From positions 19,421,117-19,485,116 of the forward strand of contig NC_087261.1 in the NCBI RefSeq assembly GCF_037042905.1: a stretch of 64,000 nt of DNA, read 5' to 3'. The notes below the pieces were generated by a model. The model was not told the origin of the DNA. It was given only the letters and a program-made list of their open reading frames with translations, and did not search any database. Origin of the DNA: Lytechinus pictus (Eukaryota > Echinodermata > Echinoidea > Temnopleuroida > Toxopneustidae). The position numbers and the translations under genes are program-made. This document shows positions 1 to 12,070 of this stretch, one piece after another; positions within the stretch are counted from its first letter, which is position 1, and every line of letters starts with the position of its first letter.

Positions 1-105
1 CGGAGGAAGGCCGGGTATCTTGTACGACGTCCAGACAGGCAGTACTCCGACCCTTGCTCCGGTCAACCCAGCCTACGTCTGAGTCGTGATAAGATAAATA
101 TCTTT
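1..105. mobile_element. MITE (ATCACGACCCA family), right part, copy 1
   Basis: Right-hand remainder of the TIR element that is complete at 4036-4295 and 15166-15425. Only the right terminal repeat and adjoining sequence fall inside the window. It belongs to the duplicated block and is not an independent insertion. Confidence 0.7.
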
Positions 106-819
106 AGAATTTTATAGTCCATGCATAACAGAATTTCACTCTGAACAGGATCCCATGCGTCTGAACGAAGCTGAACGAAGCTAGCATAGGCCTAGCCCAC
201 AATACTGGCAAATACTTATTGCAAAACAAAATCAGCCGTATCTACCTTCTCTTTTGGCCAAATAAAGCCAATTTGCAAGAAGGCTTAATATACCATTAAA
301 GATACTTTGCGGGTTTTTTCTGTATCAAATAGTGCTATACCATTTTCATAGTCCATATTTTATTGGTTACCAATTATATCGATGATATATTTTAGATACA
401 TTAGCTTTGTCATTTCATAATGTAAAAATGTTATCTAAAACCGGATAAGAAATGAACATGTAAAGGAAAACAAAAGGAGAGGGTGTATATGTAGATGAAA
501 ATGCATAAGGGCACAATACGACGTATAATTATATGTAGTTTGTACCCGCCGAGCGGCACGTTTGAAGTGACGATACAAATAAAATTATTTTGGGAACGGA
601 TATGGCCAGACAGAAATGAACCAGCATTCTATGCCTGCCATTATGTTTTATTGGAAATTTTACCAGGTCATTGACCTTATTTGAAAGACGATATTTATTT
701 TCATAATATGTTTTATGTCCTCATCATATTTGTGGTTAACATGGATAGTTATTGTAAATATTAATAACTCCAATTTTTACTTTTTTTCGGGGATGCACTG
801 CATATAGGCCTATACATAC
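106..819. other. Non-coding (intron) sequence of the duplicated block
   Basis: AT-rich sequence between a MITE and the first EGF exon. No coding, RNA or repeat structure of its own is visible apart from its second copy at 4296-5007 and a partial third copy at 15426-15708. It includes the TTTAGATA...TATCTAAA short inverted repeat that marks the break in copy 3. Confidence 0.6.
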
Positions 820-948
820 CAATGCAAGTACTATTATCAGGGCTCAACATGAACCCAGCGGAACAGCGGCATGTATAAGATCCATCTTTATTGGTGCACA
901 CTCCTTGTACACAGGGATTGCTAAATTTTGAAGAGCACTCGTTGATGT
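820..948 (-). CDS. cbEGF exon A, copy 1 (exon of a multi-EGF protein)
   Basis: On the minus strand an AG acceptor (949-950) precedes a 129-bp open exon, followed by a GT donor (818-819). Translation starts DINEC, has six cysteines in EGF spacing and ends ...STCIG. The calcium-binding signature DINEC and the Asn/Asp hydroxylation pattern C-x-N-x4-Y-x-C are present. The exon enters and leaves in phase 1, the usual state for EGF modules, so it can be duplicated or skipped without a frameshift. Calcium-binding EGF domains are extracellular rod-forming modules of proteins such as fibrillins, Notch and fibropellins; which protein this is cannot be told. Its twin at 5008-5136 differs in the KDGS/KNGS position, a Cys-flanked loop residue. 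Whether both copies are spliced into mRNA is not visible. Confidence 0.88.
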
Positions 949-1110
949 CTGAAACAAGAAATGACAAAAAAAATGTCAAAACCATATTCGTCAGTCATTT
1001 TCAATCTTTGAATTCCCGAAATTAATCGAGTAAATGTACTTAAATATATTACGAATTGCATGTTCTAATATCAATAGGCCTCAACAACCCAGCGCCACCT
1101 CCTGAATCAA

Positions 1111-1452
1111 AGGACAGGTTCGCCCCAACTAAAAGTTGATTTGAATAAAGAGGGAAAATTCCAGCAAGCATAACACTAGAAATCTTGCTCATAAAAATCA
1201 GGTGTTAAATAAGCTTAATTTCACAAACCAGCTATATGTACATCCTGGTCTGTACGCAAATTAGCGGACTAATTTTATTCTATGAAATATTCCACGCTCA
1301 CGCATATTCACTGTTTTGTGAAAAACAAGCAAAACCTTTACATGTCATAACTTTATTTTACATCCGATTTTGATAAGATTTTCAGTGTTATGCTAATTTG
1401 ATTTTTCTCTATTTATTCAAATCAACATTTTTTCTGATGTGGACTTGACCTT
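1111..1452. mobile_element. Long-TIR MITE (CAAGTCCACCCC family), copy in duplicated block 1
   Basis: The left end (AGGACAGGTTCGCCCCAAC, then AAAGTTGATTTGAATAAA) is the inverse of the right end (TTATTCAAATCAAC ... TGTGGACTTGACCT). Both ends and the interior resemble the complete members at 35802-36351 and 50091-50707. It is about 340 bp, shorter than those, has no ORF, and is likely an internally deleted non-autonomous DNA transposon. Confidence 0.75.
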
Positions 1453-1539
1453 TTTTTTTAATACAACATGAATATTAAAAGTTGCAACTTTAATTGTGTT
1501 TAATTGTAATTTCCGGATTTCCCGGATTTTTTGTCACTT

Positions 1540-3255
1540 CTAAAATAAATACGTAAAAATGATCAGGATTTCTCCGCAATTCGGGAAATTTCCTTCAAAG
1601 TGGAAATACTGGTGCGGTCATCCGCGCAAAGTACGGGAGAATTACTGTAGACGGGTCAATTTACGACGAGAAATACCCTTACCCGGAACAAATTGCAACA
1701 AATTGTTTTTCAACGGTTTTTTGTACTATTTGACCTCAGGAATAACACTAAAAATCTACCAAAATCCGCATCCGGGAAAGTGGTTATTTTCAAGATGGCG
1801 TCTTAGATGGCCGCCATTCACTGAAAATGGATACAACTGACTCATTTTCCACCCTAGAATCCTATTTCGGTTCATAATCCATAGTCTAGGGGTAAACAAA
1901 TTGTTATTACATGCTAAAGTGAATTATAAGCCCTCCAGTGTACCTGGCAAATCCAAGATGGCGCCCAAAATGGCTGCCGTAGACTGAGAATCCACAATTC
2001 GTCCCAAGTGGCTTTAATTTGGTTTTTATTCAATGGTCTTAATGGTGAAGTAGTTAATTGGAACAAGTTAGAAGGACAGCCAGTGGTTTGGTATGTCCAA
2101 AAATCTGCGATGGGTTCCAAAAATTGTTTCTGAAATGGCTGCTTTTACTTGAAGCGGACATAACTCATTTCATTTTGGCCTGGGAGATGTGACTTTAATG
2201 TCTAAACCACTGGTTTCAAGGGTCAAATAATACATAAGAATAAGTTACAATGACAGTCAGTGATCTGATATGTCCAAAAATCGTAGATGGCTTTCAAAAA
2301 TTGATCTTAAAAATAGGCTGCTTATTTTTAAGGCGGACATTGCTCATTTCATATCGGCCTGGGAGATGTGATTTTGGTATCTAAACCACTGGTTTCAAGG
2401 GTCAAAATAATACATTAGAGCAAGTTACAAGGACAGCCAGTGGCCTGGTTTGTCAAAAAATCTAAGTTGGTTTCCAAAAATTGATTCTTAATTGACTGCT
2501 GTTACTTAAAGCGGACATAGCTTATTTCATATCGGCCTGGGAGATGCGATTTTGGTGTCTAAACCACTGGTTTCAAGGGTCAAAATAATACATTACGACA
2601 AGTTTTAAGGACGGTCAGTGGTCTGGTATGACCAAAATCCAATATGGCTTCCAAAAATTGATTCTAAAATGGCTGCTGATACTTAAAAGTGGCACAGCTC
2701 ATTTTATATCCGCCTGTGAGATTTGATTTCGGTGTCTAAACTATGTTTTTAAGGGACAAATTATATATTAGGACAAAATGGAATACTAACCATCCTTGTT
2801 TCTTGTCCGAATGTATTATTTGGCCCTTCATACCAAAATTTAGACACCAACATTATTTCTTACAGATAAATATTGTAGAACTCTGGCCATTATTGAGTGA
2901 TATGAGTCGTTCTATACACAACAAAAAAAGTAAGTCCCCCCCTAAATCAAATTGCTGTAACTTTTGAACAGAATTATTTTGAGATATGATATTTCGTAGT
3001 TGGTTTTCTACACTCATTAAGCAACTCCTGGGAAAATGAGATTGATCAGTTGGGTCATGCATGAGTAAATAAAGATTGAATTAAAAATGACAATTTTTGA
3101 AAGTCACAAGTCTTTTTTTCAGATTGTGCAAATACAAAGTAAAAGTTGTTTTTAGGTGATTTTTATGGTGTTAATGCTGTTTTACTATCCATCATTTAGC
3201 CACTCCACACACAATTTTGATATCGTATGTTTATGGTTGAGTGAGCACAATGTAT
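1540..3255. repeat. Left arm of a foldback-type element with ~178-bp tandem units, copy 1
   Basis: The recurring start GCGGACAT..CTCATTTCATATCGGCCTGGGAG appears at 2154, 2333, 2511 and (diverged) 2689, a period of 178-179 bp. The whole arm is homologous, in inverted orientation, to 11285-11950 and 9100-9657. For example, the text around 1680-1820 reads backwards on the other strand near 11760-11900. No protein is encoded. In this copy the partner right arm is missing because the block ends at 3861. Confidence 0.8.
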
Positions 3256-3257
3256 TG

Positions 3258-3403
3258 CAGGGGCCGCGGAAGCGGGGGGGGGGGGGGGGGGTTAAGCCCC
3301 CCACTTTTTTCCAAAAGCATGTACAAAATGTAAAAATGACCATACGATTGTGATTTTTTGCATGGTCAGCCCCCCCCCTTTGAAAACCGTTCCGCGGCCC
3401 CTG
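3258..3403. mobile_element. Short MITE with CAGGGGCCGCGGAA terminal repeats, copy 1
   Basis: A 146-bp element starts CAGGGGCCGCGGAAGC and ends GTTCCGCGGCCCCTG, with poly-G and poly-C runs just inside the ends. TATTG flanks it on both sides and may be part of a target duplication. CAGGGG termini resemble hAT-type MITEs, but a full 8-bp duplication is not seen, so the superfamily is uncertain. It has no coding capacity. Confidence 0.75.
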
Positions 3404-3861
3404 TATTGTAACGTATCATCATATGGGTTTATGGTTGTATCCTCTTCAACTTGTTAGATCATGTTAAAATTTGAAAATGTTGGTGGTTCCCCCGATTATA
3501 GGCCCCTCTCCCATTTTAAAATTCTGGATCCACCACTGATTGGCCATAAATTAAACTGATCCTGAGAAATTGTTAGGAAAAGAATACATTTATGCAATAT
3601 AAAGAGTATTCATTCCTAATTTTTCGAATGTGCTCGCTCAACCATGAAAATTTTCAAAGTTCGGAAAGTGTGTGGTGATAGAAATGATGGATGATAAAAA
3701 CAACAGCAATTAAAGTCACATTTGAAACCGAATTTTCCCCCAATATTCACTTTATTACCCTTTAAAATGAGTCTGTGACATTGAAAATACCCTTTTTCCC
3801 ACTTTGATGCGTGCTCACTCATCCATGAATAAAAAAAAATCGATTTCATTTTTGCACAGAA

Positions 3862-3910
3862 TTTGCATTTACATCACAAGTGTGGCTATTGGTTGCACAT
3901 TCGTCGAGAT
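3862..3910 (-). pseudogene. Truncated cbEGF exon C (5' part only)
   Basis: The minus strand has an AG acceptor at 3911-3912 and reads [17 protein letters not shown], matching the first 16-17 residues of the complete exon at 14918-15040. It then runs into unrelated sequence and a stop a few codons later. The last four cysteines and the splice donor are lost. The break is exactly the junction between duplicated blocks 1 and 2, with only a TT-size microhomology. If the acceptor were used, the transcript would read into intron and terminate. Confidence 0.85.
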
Positions 3911-4035
3911 CTGTTTAGACGAAAACGTGAATGGTTAACTTTTGATGAAATATATGAACTAGGCAAAGAATATTAGAGTAATAATAGCCTCTTTCAAACG
4001 CATTCATTATTTTATTATGAATGAATTAAAATTAC

Positions 4036-4295
4036 AAAGATATTTGTCTTATCACGACCCATACGTATGCTCTTTTGGTCGGAGGAAGGGTTGGCGGAGC
4101 CCAATCGGAGGAAAGGTCGGTGTAGTGCTCGTCTTGACAGACTATCCTCCGACCTAGATACTCCCGAAAAAAAGATAGGAGTATCTTGGTCGGAGGAAGG
4201 CCGGGTATCTTGTACGACGTCCAGACAGGCAGTACTCCGACCCTTGCTCCGGTCAACCCAGCCTACGTCTGGGTCGTGATAAGAGAAATATCTTT
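4036..4295. mobile_element. MITE, ATCACGACCCA family, complete copy
   Basis: The termini AAAGATATTTGTCTTATCAC and, inverted, AAAGATATTTCTCTTATCAC extend as ~30-bp imperfect terminal inverted repeats ending near ACGACCCA. The interior holds repeated GGTCGGAGGAAGG motifs and a hairpin (AGATACTCC...GGAGTATCT). It is 260 bp with no gene; short ORFs on both strands are by-products of the symmetry. Confidence 0.8.
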
Positions 4296-5007
4296 AGAAT
4301 TTTATAGTCCATGCATAACAGAATTTCACTCTGAACAGGATCCCATGCGTCTGAACGAAGCTGAACGAAGCTAGCATAGGCCTAGCCCACAATACTGGCA
4401 AATATTTATTGCAAAACAAAATCAGCCGTATCTACCTTCTCTTTTGGCCAAATAAAGCCAATTTGCAAGAAGGCTTAATATACCACTAAAGATACTTTGC
4501 GGGTTTTTTCTGTATCAAATAGTGCTATACCATTTTCATAGTCCATATTTTATTGGTTACCAATTATATCGATGATATATTTTAGATACATTAGCTTTGT
4601 CATTTCATAATGTAAAAATGTTATCTAAAACCGGATAAGAAATTAACAAGTAAAGGAAAACAAAAGGAGAGGGTGTATATGTAGATGAAAATGCATAAGG
4701 GCACAATACGACGTATAATTATATGTAGTTTGTACCCGCCGAGCGGCACGTTTGAAGTGACGATACAAATAAAATTATTTTGGGAACGGATATGGCCAGA
4801 CAGAAATGAACCAGCATTCTATGCCTGCCATTATGTTTTATTGGAAATTTTACCAGGTCATTGACCTTATTTGAAAGACGATATTTATTTTCATAATATG
4901 TTTTATGTCCTCATCATATTTGTGGTTAACATGGATAGTTATTGTAAATATTAATAACTCCAATTTTTACTTTTTTTCGGGGATGCACTGCATAGGCCTA
5001 TACATAC

Positions 5008-5136
5008 CAATGCAAGTACTATTATCAGGGCTCAACATGAACCCAGCGGAACAGCGGCATGTATAAGATCCATTTTTATTGGTGCACACTCCTTGTACAC
5101 ATGGATTGCTAAATTTTGAAGAGCACTCGTTGATGT
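5008..5136 (-). CDS. cbEGF exon A, copy 2
   Basis: Duplicate of exon 820-948, also 129 bp, phase 1-1, with AG acceptor (5137-5138) and GT donor (5006-5007). It reads DINEC...CVQGVC..NKNGSYTCRC...STCIG: six cysteines, the calcium-binding start, and the hydroxylation-type Asn with its aromatic residue. Both copies keep open frames and splice sites, so neither shows disabling damage. Its neighbour in transcript order upstream is exon B (12071-12193), and downstream is the truncated exon C at 3862-3910. Confidence 0.88.
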
Positions 5137-5294
5137 CTGAAACAAGAAATGACAAAAAAAATGTCAAAACCATATTCGTCAGTCATTTTCAATCTTTGAA
5201 TTCCCGAAATTAATCTAGTAAATGTACTTAAATATATTACGAATTGCATGTTCTAATATCAATAGGCCTCAACAACCCAACAATCCTGAATCAA

Positions 5295-5636
5295 AGGACA
5301 GGTTCGCCCCAACTAAAAGTTGATTTGAATAAAGAGGGAAAATTCCAGCAAGCATAACACTAGAAATCTTGCTCATAAAAATCAGGTGTTAAATAAGCTT
5401 AATTTCACAAACCAGCTATATGTACATCCTGGTCTGTACGCAAATTAGCGGACTAATTTTATTCTATGAAATATTCCACGCTCACGCATATTCACTGTTT
5501 TGTGAAAAACAAGCAAAACCTTTACATGTCATAACTTTATTTTACATCCGATTTTGATAAGATTTTCAGTGTTATGCTAATTTGATTTTTCTCTATTTAT
5601 TCAAATCAACATTTTTTCTGATGTGGACTTGACCTT
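5295..5636. mobile_element. Long-TIR MITE (CAAGTCCACCCC family), copy in duplicated block 2
   Basis: Same element as 1111-1452, carried by the segmental duplication. The ends are inverted repeats containing GTTGATTTGAATAA and its complement. Confidence 0.75.
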
Positions 5637-7444
5637 TTTTTTTAATACAACATGAATATTAAAAGTTGCAACTTTAATTGTGTTTAATTGTAATTTCCGG
5701 ATTTCCCGGATTTTTTGTCACTTCTAAAATAAATACGTAAAAATGATCAGGATTTCTCCGCAATTCGGGAAATTTCCTTCAAAGTGGAAATACTGGTGCG
5801 GTCATCCGCGCAAAGTACGGGAGAATTACTGTAGACGGGTCAATTTACGACGAGAAATACCCTTACCCGGAACAAATTGCAACAAATTGTTTTTCAACGG
5901 TTTTTTGTACTATTTGACCTCAGGAATAACACTAAAAATCTACCAAAATCCGCATCCGGGAAAGTGGTTATTTTCAAGATGGCGTCTTAGATGGCCGCCA
6001 TTCACTGAAAATGGATACAACTGACTCATTTTCCATCCTAGAATCCTATTTCGGTTCATAATCCACAGTCTAGGGGTAAACAAATTGTTATTACAGGCTA
6101 AAGTGAATTTATAAGCCCTCCAGTGTACCTGGCAAATCCAAGATGGCGCCCAAAATGGCTGCCGTAGACTGAGAATCAACAATTCGTCCCAAGTGGCTTT
6201 AATTTGGTTTTTATTCAATGGTCTTAATGGTGAAGTAGTTAATTGGAACAAGTTAGAAGGACAGCCAGTGGTTTGGTATGTCCAAAAATCTGCGATGGGT
6301 TCCAAAAATTGTTTCTGAAATGGCTGCTTTTACTTGAAGCGGACATAACTCATTTCATTTTGGCCTGGGAGATGTGACTTTAATGTCTAAACCACTGGTT
6401 TCAAGGGTCAAATAATACATAAGAATAAGTTACAATGACAGTCAGTGATCTGATATGTCCAAAAATCGTAGATGGCTTTCAAAAATTGATCTTAAAAATA
6501 GGCTGCTTATTTTTAAGGCGGACATTGCTCATTTCATATCGGCCTGGGAGATGTGATTTTGGTATCTAAACCACTGGTTTCAAGGGTCAAAATAATACAT
6601 TAGAGCAAGTTACAAGGACAGCCAGTGGCCTGGTTTGTCAAAAAATCTAAGTTGGTTTCCAAAAATTGATTCTTAATTGACTGCTGTTACTTAAAGCGGA
6701 CATAGCTTATTTAATATCGGCCTGGGAGATGCGATTTTGGTGTCTAAACCACTGGTTTCAAGGGTCAAAATAATACATTACGACAAGTTTTAAGGACGGT
6801 CAGTGGTCTGGTATGACCAAAATCCAATATGGCTTCCAAAAATTGATTCTAAAATGGCTGCTGATACTTAAAAGTGGCACAGCTCATTTTATATCCGCCT
6901 GTGAGATTTGATTTCGGTGTCTAAACTATGTTTTTAAGGGACAAATTATATATTAGGACAAAATGGAATACTAACCATCCTTGTTTCTTGTCCGAATGTA
7001 TTATTTGGCCCTTCATACCAAAATTTAGACGCCAACATTATTTCTTACAGATAAATATTGTAGAACTCTGGCCATTATTGAGTGATATGAGTCGTTCTAT
7101 ACACAACAAAAAAAGTAAGTCCCCCCTAAATCAAATTGCTGTAACTTTTGAACAGAATTATTTTGAGATATGATATTTCGTAGTTGGTTTTCTACACTCA
7201 TTAAGCAACTCCTGGGAAAAATGAGATTGATCAGTTGGGTCATGCATGAGTAAATAAAGATTGAATTAAAAATGACAATTTTTGAAAGTCACAAGAGTCT
7301 TTTTTTCAGATTGTGCAAATACAAAGTAAAAGTTGTTTTTAGGTGATTTTTATGGTGTTAATGCTGTTTTACTATCCATCATTTAGCCACTCCACACACA
7401 ATTTTGATATCGTATGTTTATGGTTGAGTGAGCACAATGTATTG

Positions 7445-7593
7445 CAGGGGCCGCGGAAGCGGGGGGGGGGGGGGGTTCAGCCCCCACTTTTTTCCAAAAG
7501 CATGTACAAAATGTAAAAATGACCATACGATTGTGATTTTTTTGCATGGTCAGTCCCCCCCCCCCCCCTTTGAAAACCGTTCCGCGGCCCCTG
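7445..7593. mobile_element. Short MITE with CAGGGGCCGCGGAA terminal repeats, copy 2
   Basis: Duplicate of 3258-3403 inside block 2, differing mainly in the lengths of the G and C runs. Same TATTG flanks. Confidence 0.75.
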
Positions 7594-9657
7594 TATTGTA
7601 ACGTATCATCATATGGGTTTATGGTTGTATCCTCTTCAACTTGTTAGATCATGTTAAAATTTGAAAATGTTGGTGGTTCCCCCGATTATAGGCCCCTCTC
7701 CCATTTTAAAATTCTGGATCCACCACTGATTGGCCATAAATTAAACTGATCCTGAGAAATTGTTAGGAAAAGAATACATTTATGCAGTATAAAGAGTATT
7801 CATTCCTAATTTTTCGAATGTGCTCGCTCAACCATGAAAATTTTCAAAGTTCGGAAAGTGTGTGGTGATAGAAATGATGGATGATAAAAACAACAGCAAT
7901 TAAAGTCACATTTGAAACCGAATTTTCCCCCAATATTCACTTTATTACCCTTTAAAATGAGTCCGTGACATTGAAAATACCCTTTTTCCCACTTTGATGC
8001 GTGCTCACTCATCCATGAATAAAAAAAATCGATTTCATTTTTGCACAGAATTCTGCCCATAGGTTGATAAACATTACTGCCTAATGACATTGCGAAAGAC
8101 AGCCTTGAAAAAAAGTTCCACCATATTGAATAAGGGGTTACTTATTCTTAAACATATGCACCCATAATGTACACAATGTCTATGAGAGAGGAAGTCAAAA
8201 TTTTAACAAATGTGAAATGAGGGGTTGTTTCATATACGGTATTTGTTACTTCTGCCAACAATTATTTCATGAAACTTTGCAAATGGCTTCAGAGTAACAC
8301 TATCCAAAAGGAGCGCACACCAAAATAACCATTCGATACGGCACAGAGTGAGGCCAAGGCCTTGAACTTTCTTCTCATTTGCATAATTTTTTTAATATTG
8401 TGTGCTCACTGATGCATTAAACATCGGGATTTTCATAAAAATCAAATCAAATGAACTATGCAAGGAGGTTTGTGACAGATATCCATAGTTACAAATTGCA
8501 TTTTTTCCAATAACGTAAAAAAGAGCGTGAATGTTTAATTAACGCCTGTGAATCATTGAAGCAAGTTAATTGGTCATGAACATAACGAAAAAGTTGAGAA
8601 AAGATCATTTTCAGTTACCAAAATGAAACAATACTTGCCTATGATATTTGAAAATCGTATTTTTTGTTTTCAATAAATGTTCATTGAACCGTGAAACGAT
8701 GAATATTGTTGAAGATACTCCTCCCAAAATTAACTGTCATCACATTCGATAATTTTTTTTAGAAATATGTAAAAAATCAAATTATAGCAAATTTGGACTT
8801 GTTTATTCAACCGTGAAATTTAGCCAAAAAGTTGTATCGTCTTTTAGAAAGTACCTTTTACAAGCCTTCTGACTATTTTTCATGATGAGAATGTGGAATT
8901 AGATCCAATAAAATGGAATCAAAGTCATGATATTTGGCTTGTGACTTTTGAAAAGTGACATTTTCGTTTTCTGACGGTGCTCACTGAAGCATGACATAAA
9001 ATACGTCCGAAACATTTATTCAGCGGGTAGCTTATAAAATTACCTACACGCTCATGTAAAAATATATAAAAACTCGCATTGGTTCGGAAATTATTACTTT
9101 TTTTGTTGTGTATAGATTGTCTTTTTTGAAAACCCTCTTGGATTCTTAGGCAAACTGGACAACTGCATAATCATGTAACCAGTCCAAACGTATTATTTCA
9201 ACCATGAAACCATAGTGTGGACTCCGAAATCATATCTCCTTGGTGGATTTTAAATGAACTATGTCAATTTTCAAAGTAACAGCAGTCATTTTAGACTCCG
9301 AGTTTTTCCAAGCCATCTTGGAATTTCGACATACTGGACCACTGACTGTCCTTTTTTACTTTTAAAATCATGGTAAAGACATCAAAAAACCACATACCCT
9401 TGACGGATAGTACATGAGTTATGTCCATTTGTAAATAGCCGTGGCTAATTTATACTATTTTTAAGCCACTGTAAACTTTTGGACAAACTTGACAACCCAT
9501 CGTCCTTGTAACTTACTTGTATCCCAATTTATTATTTGACCTATTTAACCACGGTACGGGCACAAAAATCATATTCCCGGATATTAACAAACTATGTTTA
9601 TTTTAAGTAGAAACAGCATTTTTTTTACTCCATTTTTGGAAGCCATCTTGGATTTTT

Positions 9658-11284
9658 GTCTCGCCTGCGTAGCGGAGCGAGACATAGGTATCACTATTTC
9701 CGGTGTCGGCGTCGTCGTCGTCGTCAACATTTGTGTTGTACACCCAATAACTTTCTATAGCTTCGAGGCGGGATCACCAAATTCATACCAGAGGTCCATC
9801 TCCTGAAGGCACAGGTCAAGTTCGAATATGAGTCGAATTTGAATAAGGTCAAAGGTCAATGAACTTTCCATGACTGGCACTGTGCTGTGTTGTACACATA
9901 ATAACTTTCTATATCTTCGAGGTGGGATCACCAAATTCATACAAGAGGTCCATCTCCTGAAGGCACAGGTCAAGATCGAATATGAGTCGAATTTTAATAA
10001 GGTCAAAGGCAAAGGTCAATGAACTTTCCATGACTGGCACTGTGCTGTGTTGTACACATAATAACTTTCTATATCTTCGAGGTGGGATCACCAAATTCAT
10101 ACCAGAGGTCCATCTCCTGAAGGCAAAGGTCAAGTTCGAATATGAGTCGAATTTGAATAAGGTCAAAGGTCAATGAACTTTCCATGACTGGCACTGTGCT
10201 GTGTTGTACACACAATAACTTTCAATAGCTTCGAGGTGAGATCGCCAAATTCATACAAGAGGTCCATCTTTTGAAGGTGCAGGTCAAGTTCAAATGTGAG
10301 CCGAATTTGAATAGGGTCAAAGGTCAATGAACTTTCCATGATTGGCACTGTGCTGTGCTGTACACACAATAACTTTCTATATCTTCGAGTTAGGATTGCC
10401 AAATTCATATAAGAGGTCCATCTTTTGAAGGTGCAGGTCAAGTTCAAATTTGAGTTGAATTTGATTAAGGTCAAAGGTCAATGAACTGTCCATGACTGGC
10501 ACTGTGCTGTGTTGTACACATAATAACTTTCTATATCTTCGAGGTGGGATCACCAAATTCATACAAGAGGTCCATCTCCTGAAGGCACAGGTCAAGTTCG
10601 AATATGAGTCGAATTTTAATAAGGTCAAAGGCAAAGGTCAATGAACTTCCCATGACTGGCACTGTGCTGTGTTGTACACATAATAACTTTCTATATCTTC
10701 GAGGTGGGATCACCAAATTCATACCAGAGGTCCATCTCCTGAAGGTGCAGGTCAAGTTCAAATGTGAGCCGAATTTGAATAAGGTCAAATCTCAATGAAC
10801 TTTCCATGATTGGCACTGTGCTGTGCTGTACACACAATAACTTTCTATATCTTCGAGTTAGGATTGCCAAATTCATATAAGAGGTCCATCTTTTGAAGGT
10901 GCAGGTCAAGTTCAAATTTGAGTTGAATTTGATTAAGGTCAAAGGTCAATGAACTGTCCATGACTGGCACTGTGCTGTGTTGTACACATAATAACTTTTT
11001 ATATCTTCGAGGTAGGATTGCCAAATTCATACAAGAGGTCCATCTTTTGAAGGTGCAGGTCAAGTTCGAAGTGAGTTGAATTTGATTAAGGTCAAAGGTC
11101 AATGAACTTTCCATGACTGGCACTGTGCTGTGTTGTACACACAATAACTTTCTATAGCTTCGAGGTGGGATCGCCAAACTCGTAACAGAGGTCCATCTAA
11201 TTCATATAGCATACATGTAGTTTTGACATGCAGTCTCTTCATGACATCAATATGCAGGCGAGACAACGCGTTTGCCTTGTTAAT
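9658..11284. mobile_element. Non-autonomous element with a 154-bp tandem array, copy 1
   Basis: Starts with a hairpin GTCTCGC-CTGCGTAGCGGA-GCGAGAC and ends CAGGCGAGAC-AACGCGTTTGCC, giving a short inverted terminal motif GTCTCGCCTG/CAGGCGAGAC. Between lie about 9 head-to-tail units of 154 bp (about 9740-11190), each with the landmark text GGTCCATCT, GGTCAAGTTC and TTTCCATGACTGGCACTGTG. The host repeat is recognisably interrupted: the left flank reads CCATCTTGGATTTTT and the right flank CATACTGGACC, contiguous in sister units such as 9310-9345. Short hairpin ends plus internal tandem units recall Helentron-type elements, but that is inference. Minus-strand ORFs of about 83 residues recur with the period and are repeat artefacts. 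Confidence 0.75.
9740..11190. repeat. 154-bp tandem array 1 with DR1-like motifs
   Basis: Units repeat every ~154 bp and differ mainly by point changes and 3-6-bp indels. About half the units contain AGGTCAAAGGTCA exactly (for example near 9845, 10158, 10470, 10937, 11090); others carry variants such as AGGTCAAAGGCAAAGGTCA. Confidence 0.88.
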
Positions 11285-12070
11285 CATACTGGACCACCGA
11301 CTGTCCCTGTAACTTGTCCCAATGTAATATTAGACAATTGAAACCATGGTCTAGACACTGAAATCATATCTCCCAGGTGGATATTATATGAGCTATGTCC
11401 ATTTTAACTATTAACGGCCATTTTAAACTCAATTTTTGGAAGCCATCTTGGATTTTTTGACACACCAGACCACTGGCTGTCCTTGTAACTTGTACGGATG
11501 TACTACTTCACCTTCAAAACCATTGAATAAAAACCAAATTAAAGCCACTTAAGTAAGCAATAGATGAATTTTGGATTTTTAGCCTCCTGCAGCCATTTTG
11601 GGTGCCATCTTGAATTTTCCTGGTATCCAGGAGTGCTAATATTCACTCTAACGTGTATCAATAAATTCGTTCATCCACTGGACCATGGATTAATAACCCA
11701 AATAGGTTTCTAGGGTGGATAATGAGTGAGTTATATCCATTTTCAGTGAATGGCAGCCATCTTGGATGCCATCTTAAAAATAACTACTTTCCCATATGCG
11801 GATTTTGGCAGATTTTTAGTATGTTATTCCTGAGGTCAAATAGTACAAAAAACCGTTGAAAAATCATGTGTTGCAATTTGTTATGGGTCAAACCATATAT
11901 TGACCCGTCTAATGGCAAAGAACGGTCATGACAACACCAATGATAGTATTAATAGCTGGTGATCTTCCGGGACGTGGAACAAGCAAATCGCGTGCGTGTC
12001 GAGGGTAAGGTACCACATTTCTGCCTATTAGTTGAGAGTTGGCTGCTGCCAAGACAATGACTAAACATAC

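Larger units (their letters stand above)
1..3861. repeat. Tandem segmental duplication, copy 1 (left-truncated by window)
   Basis: The sequence from base 1 matches 4191 onward, and 3616-3860 matches 7806-8050, a constant offset of about 4.19 kb. The block carries the same parts in the same order as copy 2: a MITE end, cbEGF exon A, a long-TIR MITE, ~178-bp tandem units and a CAGGGGCCGCGG MITE. Identity by eye is very high, so the duplication is recent. It ends at 3861, where the sequence jumps into the middle of a cbEGF exon. Confidence 0.93.
3862..8052. repeat. Tandem segmental duplication, copy 2
   Basis: Complete 4.19-kb block, head to tail with copy 1. It begins inside cbEGF exon C and ends at about 8052, where copy 1 and copy 2 part (copy 2 continues GAATTCTGCCC, copy 1 GAATTTGCATT). 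Differences from copy 1 are scattered single bases, small indels and homopolymer lengths. Confidence 0.92.
5786..11950. mobile_element. Composite foldback/TIR element with ~178-bp tandem units
   Basis: The left arm (about 5786-7100) and right arm (about 9100-9657 plus 11285-11950) are diverged inverted copies. GAAATACTGGTGCGGTCAT near 5787 has its inverse near 11930, and AAAACCGTTGAAAAA near 11850 is the inverse of 5890-5910. Arms are made of ~170-179-bp tandem units. The centre (about 7300-9050) holds a second diverged tandem family marked by GTGCTCACT..A.CCATGAAA. No transposase is visible, so it would be non-autonomous. Arm architecture resembles foldback elements (Drosophila FB/Galileo, sea-urchin TU), but assignment is by shape only. 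A 1.6-kb element (9658-11284) is inserted in the right arm. Confidence 0.7.
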
